The position numbers and the translations under genes were made by a program. Of a stretch of DNA of 64,000 nucleotides, positions 57,957-64,000 are shown one piece after another (position 1 is the stretch's first letter; the number at the start of each line of letters is the position of its first letter). The stretch covers positions 372,001-436,000 of the forward strand of contig JALHQT010000005.1 of assembly GCA_022841825.1 (NCBI GenBank), in the 5' to 3' direction. The notes beneath the pieces are model-generated. The model saw nothing but the letters and a program-made list of their open reading frames with translations. It was not told the origin of the DNA and ran no database searches. The stretch comes from Anaerolineae bacterium. GTDB lineage: Bacteria; Chloroflexota; Anaerolineae; Aggregatilineales; Phototrophicaceae.

Positions 57957-58814
57957 ATGGAAACGCCCCGCATCACCGTCGGTATGGTCCTCCGTCACCT
58001 GCTTATGCTCTTCATCCTGCTGATCTTTCTGTTCCCCATCTTCTGGATGGTGTTGACTTCGTTCAAGCCTGCTGAAGAAGTTCTGACGCGACCACCGACG
58101 TTCATCTTCCAGCCGACCCTGGACAACTATCGCTATGCGTTTGAAGACGCGGATTTCTCGCTGTTCATCCGCAACACCATCGTCATCGCCGGGCTGTCCA
58201 CACTGTTGGTGGTAGTCTTCGGGTCGCTGGCATCGTACAGCTTCGCCCGCTACAACCCCGGCGACGGACACATCATGTTCTTCATCCTGACGACGCGCAT
58301 GATGCCGGGCATTGCCGTCGTCATGCCCTTCTTCCTGATCTTCCGCGACCTGGGAAAAACACCCTTTGGGCAAGCACTTGGATTGGGGTTGGATCAGGTT
58401 GGGTCGCTGGTGGTCGCTTACACGGTCTTTAATCTGCCGTTCGCGATCTGGCTGATGTTCTCCTTCTTCCAGGACATCCCGACCGAACTGGAGCACTCTG
58501 CGCGCCTGGATGGCTACAGCCGTCTGCAGGTGTTTTTGCGCGTGGTGCTGCCCCTTGCCGCGCCAGGTATCGCGGTGACAGCGATCTTCAGCCTGATGTT
58601 CGCGTGGAATGAGTTCCTGTTCGGGTACATCCTCACACGCGACGCCGCCCGCACCATCACGGTGGGCGTTTCGGGCTTTCAGACCCAACAGGGCATCTTA
58701 TGGGGACCGCTGGCGGCGGCGGCGGTGGTCTGCATCCTGCCCATGCTTGCAGTTGCCATGTTCTTGCAGCGATATATGGTGCGCGGACTGACGTTCGGCG
58801 CTGTGCGCGGATAG
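57957..58814 (+). CDS. Sugar/polyol ABC transporter permease 2
   Basis: The 285-residue product has six helices, an N-terminal LLMLFILLIFLFPIFWMVLT helix, the EAA loop QDIPTELEHSARLDGYSRLQ with VFLRVVLPLAAPGIAV, and the typical MalG ending YMVRGLTFGAVRG. It starts 11 bases after permease 1. In place of EAA it reads EHSARLDG, a common variant. Confidence 0.88.
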   Translation: METPRITVGMVLRHLLMLFILLIFLFPIFWMVLTSFKPAEEVLTRPPTFIFQPTLDNYRYAFEDADFSLFIRNTIVIAGLSTLLVVVFGSLASYSFARYNPGDGHIMFFILTTRMMPGIAVVMPFFLIFRDLGKTPFGQALGLGLDQVGSLVVAYTVFNLPFAIWLMFSFFQDIPTELEHSARLDGYSRLQVFLRVVLPLAAPGIAVTAIFSLMFAWNEFLFGYILTRDAARTITVGVSGFQTQQGILWGPLAAAAVVCILPMLAVAMFLQRYMVRGLTFGAVRG

Positions 58815-58829
58815 GAGACGGGAACTGTC

Positions 58830-59039
58830 ATGAACCTTTCACAAGCGTGGGATCGCATGTTCTGGGCGATCATGCTCACGATTTTCATCGGTTTAGTCTG
58901 GATGCGTTTCCTGCAGGATGTCGCGGCGTGTGAAGGTCCCGGGCTGCTCGTTGCGCTGACGGCTGGCGTTGTCTTCTTCGCGACCGGTTTCCGCCGCAAG
59001 TCATTGGCAGGTACTGCACACCAAGAGGAAGAAGCCTGA
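58830..59039 (+). CDS. Small two-helix membrane protein within the ABC operon
   Basis: The 69-residue product MNLSQAWDRMFWAIMLTIFI, then GLVWMRFLQDVAACEGPGLL and VALTAGVVFFATGFRRKSLA, has two membrane helices with a short loop and a charged tail (HQEEEA). It sits tightly between permease 2 (15 bases) and ATPase 1 (3 bases), so it is very likely expressed with the transporter. Its position matches the small GlpU-type protein in rhizobial glycerol transporter operons, but I do not see clear sequence likeness. It could be an accessory subunit. Confidence 0.7.
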   Translation: MNLSQAWDRMFWAIMLTIFIGLVWMRFLQDVAACEGPGLLVALTAGVVFFATGFRRKSLAGTAHQEEEA

Positions 59040-59042
59040 ATC

Positions 59043-60170
59043 ATGCTTGAGCTTCGCTCCGTCACCAAACGCTTTGGCAGCAAAACAGCCGTTCACCGAC
59101 TCAATCTGGAGTGCAAGCCCGGCGAGTTCGTGGTCATCTTCGGTCCTGCGGGCGCGGGAAAGAGTACGACCCTCAACCTGATCGCTGGGATCACTGATCC
59201 TACCGAGGGTGAAATCTGGTTGAATGGGCAGCCGCTCAACCGAGTGCCGCCGGAACACCGCAACATGACGATGGTGTTCGAGAACTACGCGCTCTATTCT
59301 CATTTGACGGTCTTTGACAACCTCGCGTTTCCGCTGCGGGCGCAGCGAATGCCTTCGGCAGAGATTGCGCGCCGTGTGGATGAGATGGCTGCAATCCTGC
59401 AGATCGGACCATTTCTCAAGCGTCGCCCTGGCTTCCTGAGCGGCGGGCAGCGCCAGCGTGTGGCACTTGGGCGTGCGCTCATCCGCGATGCCGACGTGTA
59501 TCTGCTCGACGAGCCGATCTCCCATCTGGATGCCAAACTGCGCCATCAGATGCGCGGCGAGCTGAAAGCGCTCTGCCAGCGCAAGCAGGCGACGGTCATT
59601 CATGTCACTCATGACTACCGCGAAGCGATGTCGCTCTCGCACCGGATGGTCGTCATCGATAAAGGGCATCTGATGCAGTTCGATACGCCGGATGCCATCT
59701 ACCACACGCCCGCCAATGAGTTCGTCGCCAGCTTTGTCGGCGAACCGCCCATGAGCTTCATCGATGTCAAGCTCACGACGCGCGACGGTGCGCCCTGCCT
59801 GCTGATCACGGGTACGGAAGCGCAGCCCGCCATCGTCAGCCTGGGGGATGCTGCCACAGCCGCGCTCGCGGAGAATGCGAACGCGCTGCGCATCGGAGTG
59901 CGTGCCAGCGATATTTCTCTTAGCACGACCGCCAGCGCGAGCCACGGGACCCGTGCTGAAGTCTACGTGGTGGAGACGCTGGGGCATCGGGACATTGTGA
60001 CGACCCAGATCGGCACGCACCTTGTCAAGGTGATTGCGCCTTCTGGTCTGGGATTGCAGGTTCGCGACACGGTATGGCTAAACATCGAACCCCACACCTA
60101 TCACCTGTTTCGTGACGAGCAGTCCATCTCGCATCCGACAGACGAGATGCGTATCGCGCAAGGAGTGTAA
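59043..60170 (+). CDS. ABC transporter ATP-binding protein 1 (MalK/UgpC-like)
   Basis: The 375-residue product has Walker A FGPAGAGKSTTLN (about 36-46), a Q-loop region NMTMVFENYALYSHLTVFDN (Gln replaced by Glu), signature RPGFLSGGQRQRVALGRALI, Walker B DADVYLLDEPISHLD and switch His VIHVTHDYREAMSLS, then a TOBE/OB regulatory domain. It powers the permeases at 56983-58814. It comes with a second, different ATPase just downstream, which suggests an ATPase heterodimer. Confidence 0.9.
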   Translation: MLELRSVTKRFGSKTAVHRLNLECKPGEFVVIFGPAGAGKSTTLNLIAGITDPTEGEIWLNGQPLNRVPPEHRNMTMVFENYALYSHLTVFDNLAFPLRAQRMPSAEIARRVDEMAAILQIGPFLKRRPGFLSGGQRQRVALGRALIRDADVYLLDEPISHLDAKLRHQMRGELKALCQRKQATVIHVTHDYREAMSLSHRMVVIDKGHLMQFDTPDAIYHTPANEFVASFVGEPPMSFIDVKLTTRDGAPCLLITGTEAQPAIVSLGDAATAALAENANALRIGVRASDISLSTTASASHGTRAEVYVVETLGHRDIVTTQIGTHLVKVIAPSGLGLQVRDTVWLNIEPHTYHLFRDEQSISHPTDEMRIAQGV

Positions 60171-60175
60171 GCCGC

Positions 60176-61273
60176 ATGGCTACCGTTCGTCTGCACCATC
60201 TCCATAAGAGCTATGATCGCGGCAAGACAATGGCAGTGAAAGATGTTTCACTGGAAATCGCCGATGGCGAATTCATGGCGCTGTTGGGTCCATCGGGCTG
60301 CGGCAAATCATCCACAATGCGCATGATCGCCGGGTTGGAAGAGTTGTCCGGGGGTGAAATCTGGTTCAACGATACGCTGATGAACCGCATTCCCCCCAAG
60401 GGTCGCAATGTCGCGATGGTGTTTGAGTCATACGCGCTTTACCCCACGTTGAGCGTCTACGAAAACCTGGCTTTTCCGCTGCGTTCGGCAGGGAAGCCCC
60501 TTGACGAGATTGAACGCCGCGTTCGCGAGATCGTCGGCATTTTGCAGTGCGAAGACCTGCTGCAACTGAAGCCTGCCAATCTGAGCAGCGGGCAGTCGCA
60601 GCTTGTAGGGCTAGGTCGCGCGCTCATGCGCCAGCCAAACGTGTTCATCATGGATGAACCGATCTCGCATTTGGATACGCGCCTGCGCAGCCGGATGCGT
60701 TCCTATATCAAGCGTCTGCACATCGAACTGGGCTACACGATGCTGTATGTCACGCACGATCAGGAAGAAGCGATGGCGCTTGCCGACCGGATCGCCATCA
60801 TGGATGTCGGTCAGGTGGTGCAGATCGGCACGCCGGGGGAAGTCTTTCACCAACCTGCCAGTCGCTACGTTGCGGGTTTCGTCGGCGAACCCCCGATGAA
60901 CTTCCTGGAATGCCAGACCGAGCAGAATGGCGGCAGCCCAAGCTTGTCATACAAGGGACATCCTATCCCTTGGGGAAGTTCTGAACATACGCGCGCGGCG
61001 GGACAAGTTCCGCGCGATGTCGTCGTCGGCATCCGACCCTTCTACGTAAGCCTTGCAGGCGAGCGCAGCGCTTCGCACAACGTACCCGCCGAGGTGTTCG
61101 TCGTGGAGCCAATGGGGGACACGACGGTCGTCACCGTCAAGGCGGAGGACACACGTATTCAGATTGTCGGCGAACAGAAGATGCGCGTGAACAGCGGAGA
61201 GGTCTTGTGGCTGGGCTTTGACCCGGCGCACCTGCTGCTGTTCGACAAAGATACAGGCTTACGCCTGGGATAA
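60176..61273 (+). CDS. ABC transporter ATP-binding protein 2 (MalK-like, non-canonical signature)
   Basis: The 365-residue product has Walker A LGPSGCGKSSTMRMIAGLEE, NVAMVFESYALYPTLSVYEN (again Glu for the Q-loop Gln), an altered signature LKPANLSSGQSQLVGLGRAL (LSSGQ for LSGGQ), Walker B NVFIMDEPISHLD and LYVTHDQEEAMALADRI, then a TOBE domain. It follows ATPase 1 by 5 bases. The modified signature next to a canonical one fits an asymmetric heterodimer with one weak ATP site (inference). Confidence 0.9.
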   Translation: MATVRLHHLHKSYDRGKTMAVKDVSLEIADGEFMALLGPSGCGKSSTMRMIAGLEELSGGEIWFNDTLMNRIPPKGRNVAMVFESYALYPTLSVYENLAFPLRSAGKPLDEIERRVREIVGILQCEDLLQLKPANLSSGQSQLVGLGRALMRQPNVFIMDEPISHLDTRLRSRMRSYIKRLHIELGYTMLYVTHDQEEAMALADRIAIMDVGQVVQIGTPGEVFHQPASRYVAGFVGEPPMNFLECQTEQNGGSPSLSYKGHPIPWGSSEHTRAAGQVPRDVVVGIRPFYVSLAGERSASHNVPAEVFVVEPMGDTTVVTVKAEDTRIQIVGEQKMRVNSGEVLWLGFDPAHLLLFDKDTGLRLG

Positions 61274-61290
61274 TGATAAGGAAAGTCACG

Positions 61291-61992
61291 ATGGCTGAAC
61301 AGACGCTCTCCTCGCGCGAGATCGCCAGCATGATCGACATCAGCGCGGTACAGACGCCGCATGGCGAGGCGGAGATTCGGGAACTGGTCAATGTCGCATC
61401 TCAGTTTGGCATTGGCGCGGTTCATGTCCTGCCCGCGTGGGTGACGTTTGCGCGCACGCTCCTGGCAGACACGCCGCATATCGCGCTCGGCGCACCGGTC
61501 GGGTTCCCTTCCGGAGGCAATCATACCCGCATCAAGTATGAAGAAGCGCAGCAGGTCATCGCCGATGGCGTCAGCGAGTTCGACATGATGCTCAATGTCG
61601 GCAAGCTGCGCTCCGGCGACGACGATTATGTGCGGACAGAATTGCAGACGGTCATTCAGTCGGTGCGCGTCCCGGCAAAGGTCATCCTGGAAACGCATTA
61701 TCTGAACGATGACGAGATTCGCCGTGCTTGCCAGATGGGCATTGAAACGGGCGCTGCCTACATCAAGACATCGACCGGTTGGGCAGATACCGGGGCGACG
61801 TTTGAAAATGTCCGCCTGATCCGCGATTGTGTGCAGGATCGCATTGGCATTAAAGCTGCGGGCGGCATTCGTGACCTTGCGACGCTGGAGGCGATGTACG
61901 CGATGGGTGTCCGGCGTTTCGGCATTAATGTGCAGGCAGCGATTGCCATCATCCAGGCGGCTCGCCAGCGCGATGTGGAACACGGCTCATGA
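61291..61992 (+). CDS. deoC: Deoxyribose-phosphate aldolase family (DeoC)
   Basis: The start is at 61291 (MAEQTLSSREIASMIDISAV), behind AAGGAAAG. The 233-residue product carries the DERA motifs: ALGAPVGFPSGGNHTRIKYE, SEFDMMLNVGKLRSGD (Asp about 97), VPAKVILETHYLNDDE, AAYIKTSTGWADTGATFENV (Schiff-base Lys about 158) and IGIKAAGGIRDLATLEAM (second Lys about 188). It cleaves 2-deoxyribose-5-phosphate or a relative to acetaldehyde and a triose phosphate. Its place between a polyol-type transporter and an FGGY kinase recalls LsrF/LsrK and deoxyribose routes; the true substrate may differ. Confidence 0.87.
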   Translation: MAEQTLSSREIASMIDISAVQTPHGEAEIRELVNVASQFGIGAVHVLPAWVTFARTLLADTPHIALGAPVGFPSGGNHTRIKYEEAQQVIADGVSEFDMMLNVGKLRSGDDDYVRTELQTVIQSVRVPAKVILETHYLNDDEIRRACQMGIETGAAYIKTSTGWADTGATFENVRLIRDCVQDRIGIKAAGGIRDLATLEAMYAMGVRRFGINVQAAIAIIQAARQRDVEHGS

Positions 61993-63518
61993 CAACGCTA
62001 ATCGCCTATGATCTCGGCACAGGAGGGTGCAAAGCGTCGCTCTATGATGCGGATGGGACTGCGCTCGCCTCGGTCTTCCGCGCCTATGATACGCTTTACC
62101 CGAATGCTGGCTGGCACGAGCAGCGTCCAACAGATTGGTGGGATGCCGTCGTCTCCAGCACGCGCGAGCTGCTCGCGAGCGGCTCTGCGGATGCGAGTTC
62201 GGTGCGCGCACTGGCGCTTTCCGGGCAAAGTCTCGCGGTCGTACCGCTGGACGGCGCGGGCAATCTGCTGCGGGATACAGTGCCCATCTGGTCGGATACC
62301 CGCCCGGTCGAACAGGTGCAGCGCTTCTTCCAGCAGGTGGATGCCGACGAGTGGTATCTGACGACGGGTAACGGGTTCTCGCAGCCCACCTACTCCGTAT
62401 TCAAGATCATGTGGTATCGCGAACAAGAACCCGACATGTTCTCGCAGCTCCACAAAATCGTCGGCTCCAAGGATTACATCAACTACCGGCTGACGGGGCA
62501 GATCGCTACTGATCATTCGTATGCATCCGGGAGCGGCACCTATAACCTGGCGACACGCGCCTATGACACACGCTATCTGGCAGCCAGCGGCTTGTCGATG
62601 TCTCTCTTCCCGGAAATTGTCGAATCTGCGACCTCGCTTGGCGGTCTGACGGCGGAAGCGGCGGCGGCGCTCGGACTGCCCACATCGGTCGAGGTCTTCT
62701 GCGGCGGTGTGGACAATTCGTGTATGGCGCTGGGTGCAGGCAATACGCGCACCGGGCGCATCTATCTCTCGTTAGGCTCGTCTGCGTGGCTGGCGGTCTC
62801 GTCAGAACAACCGGTGGTCGATCTTGCGATACGTCCGTTCGTCTTCGCGCATGTCATCCCGAATCTGACGACATCCGCAACCTCGATCTTTGCCGCAGGC
62901 AGTGCTTTTCGATGGGCGCGTGATGTCCTGTTTGCGCAGATGAAACAGCGAGCGCTGGAAAGCGAGCGCGATGTCTACGACCTGCTTGTTGACCTGGCGA
63001 TGCAGTCGCCGATTGGCGCCAACCGCTTGTTCTTCAATCCTAGCCTTGCGGGTGGATCTGCGGCGTATGCAAACCCGGATATTCGCGGCGCATTTCTGGG
63101 GCTGGATCTCCGCCACACCGCGTCCGATGTGCTGCGCGCGGTCCTTGAAGGAATCGCCTTCGACCTGTGCATCATGTATCGCAAGCTGGCGTGCCTGGTT
63201 GAGCTTGACGACACGATCCTGATCGTCGGCGGGGGCAGCAAGAGCCAACCATGGCGTCAGTTGTTTGCGAATGTCTTCGACAAACCCTTCGCGCGCGCCA
63301 GCAGCGGGCAGGACGCTGCCTCGCTTGGGGCGGCAGCGGTGGCAGCGGTGGGCAGCGGACTATGGAAGGATTACGAGCGAATCGAGCAGTTGGTGCAGTC
63401 CGATCAGGTCGAGGTGCCGGATGCGGCTTCATCGACACAGTACCGGTCGCTTCTGCGTGTCTATGAACAGACATGGTCTCATCTCTCCGAAATCGCCGAC
63501 CTGATGAAAACGCTTTAG
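61989..63518 (+). CDS. FGGY family carbohydrate kinase 2
   Basis: The 509-residue product starts MTTLIAYDLGTGGCKASLYD (phosphate 1) with a 4-base overlap (ATGA) on deoC. It continues LFPEIVESATSLGGLTAEAA, VFCGGVDNSCMALGAGNTRT (phosphate 2, catalytic Asp), GRIYLSLGSSAWLAV and TILIVGGGSKSQPWRQLFAN (adenosine motif). It belongs to the xylulokinase-like branch and probably phosphorylates the imported ligand. It differs from kinase 1 at 49639-51144, so the two regulon arms each have their own kinase. Confidence 0.88.
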   Translation: MTTLIAYDLGTGGCKASLYDADGTALASVFRAYDTLYPNAGWHEQRPTDWWDAVVSSTRELLASGSADASSVRALALSGQSLAVVPLDGAGNLLRDTVPIWSDTRPVEQVQRFFQQVDADEWYLTTGNGFSQPTYSVFKIMWYREQEPDMFSQLHKIVGSKDYINYRLTGQIATDHSYASGSGTYNLATRAYDTRYLAASGLSMSLFPEIVESATSLGGLTAEAAAALGLPTSVEVFCGGVDNSCMALGAGNTRTGRIYLSLGSSAWLAVSSEQPVVDLAIRPFVFAHVIPNLTTSATSIFAAGSAFRWARDVLFAQMKQRALESERDVYDLLVDLAMQSPIGANRLFFNPSLAGGSAAYANPDIRGAFLGLDLRHTASDVLRAVLEGIAFDLCIMYRKLACLVELDDTILIVGGGSKSQPWRQLFANVFDKPFARASSGQDAASLGAAAVAAVGSGLWKDYERIEQLVQSDQVEVPDAASSTQYRSLLRVYEQTWSHLSEIADLMKTL

Positions 63519-63567
63519 TCGTGCAGCGCCCGCGACAGCCTGCACGTCATTCTCAGGAGCAGACACG

Positions 63568-64000
63568 ATGTATGATTTGAAAGCCTGCCGTGTGCTTGTG
63601 ACTTCAACGTCCTATGGAATGAGTGATCCCTCGCTGAAGCGCGAGCTTGAGCAGACGGTGGGCGAAGTCCTCTACAATCCGACGGATCACCCGCTCACTT
63701 CTCTGGAACTCGCGCCGCTGGTCAAGGGCATTGACGGCATGATCGCCGGATTAGACGAAATCAGCGCGGAGGTCATTGAGAGCGCAGATCGACTGCGTGT
63801 CATCGCTCGCTACGGGGTTGGTTTGGACAGAGTCGATCTGAAGGCGGCACAGAGCAAGGGAATCGTCGTCACCAGCACGCCGGGCGCAAACGCGGTGTCG
63901 GTTGCAGAACTCGCTGTGGCATTGATGTTGGCACTGGGGCGCAACATTGTGATTGGGGACAGGCGCACCAAAGCCGGCGAATGGCCCCGCATGAAGGGAC
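63568..64000 (+). CDS. D-2-hydroxyacid dehydrogenase (phosphoglycerate-dehydrogenase-like), 3' end outside window
   Basis: The start ATG 63568 follows AGGAG. The 144 codons seen encode MYDLKACRVLVTSTSYGMSD, LYNPTDHPLTSLELAPLVKG, GMIAGLDEISAEVIESADRL, RVIARYGVGLDRVDLKAAQS, KGIVVTSTPGANAVSVAELA and VALMLALGRNIVIGDRRTKA: the catalytic-domain lobe of D-3-phosphoglycerate dehydrogenase-like enzymes. The N-terminal lobe contains the typical RYGVGLDRVDL and PGANAVSVAELA helices. The NAD-binding lobe is beyond base 64000. It would oxidise or reduce a 2-hydroxy acid as a later step of the operon's pathway. Confidence 0.87.
   Translation, partial: MYDLKACRVLVTSTSYGMSDPSLKRELEQTVGEVLYNPTDHPLTSLELAPLVKGIDGMIAGLDEISAEVIESADRLRVIARYGVGLDRVDLKAAQSKGIVVTSTPGANAVSVAELAVALMLALGRNIVIGDRRTKAGEWPRMKG

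Overview
The window looks like the chromosome of a member of the Chloroflexota, probably Anaerolineae. The grounds are indirect: a G+C-rich sequence, Pro/Thr-rich linkers and Ala-Thr-Ala-rich stalks typical of that phylum, a TIR-domain membrane protein, a flavin-dependent LLM oxidoreductase, an ECF41-type sigma factor, DUF2142/PIG-V-like membrane glycosyltransferases, and many CUT1 sugar ABC transporters each with its own regulator. No rRNA or universal marker gene is present, so the taxonomic call is inference.

Bases 1-26400 are mostly ordinary chromosome. They carry envelope glycosyltransferases, a TIR protein, a short pyruvate-kinase-like enzyme, paired small paralogues, a secreted cohesin/LysM protein, an AlkC-like DNA glycosylase, MFS and GNAT genes, a nucleoside deoxyribosyltransferase set between two decayed transposase copies, a sigma factor with its oxidoreductase-like neighbours, RdgB, an M20 amidohydrolase, an HTH regulator, an ABC1/UbiB kinase and an ArsA/Get3 ATPase. 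A tRNA-Glu(UUC) gene with promoter and terminator sits at 26570.

Beyond the tRNA comes a large carbohydrate-utilisation island (about 26900-64000). It contains four related DDE-transposase IS elements in two subfamilies, several solo IS ends, and at least five sugar gene blocks. (a) A LacI regulator, then an ABC transporter operon with a GH13 protein, on the minus strand. (b) A divergent GntR/FadR operon with RraA-like, enolase-superfamily and two SDR genes, which reads as sugar-acid catabolism. (c) A ROK regulator followed by an ABC permease cut off by an IS; the other side of that IS is a cut-off cupin-type phosphoglucose isomerase. (d) A DeoR regulator with a frameshift at a G8 run, and a GH38 alpha-mannosidase. 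(e) A two-operon system under one GntR/HutC-type regulator.

Block (e) is the most interesting. On the minus strand run a zinc-less medium-chain dehydrogenase, a royal-jelly/yellow-family beta-propeller protein, an FGGY kinase and a DapA-like aldolase. On the plus strand run an acetoacetate-decarboxylase-like protein, a binding protein, two permeases, a tiny membrane protein, two different MalK-like ATPases, DeoC, a second FGGY kinase and a 2-hydroxyacid dehydrogenase that runs off the window. Both operons have the same 20-base operator/promoter element upstream. The plus-strand transporter layout resembles the rhizobial glycerol transporter GlpSTPQUV. I infer a two-armed catabolic pathway for an unidentified polyol, sugar or sugar lactone.
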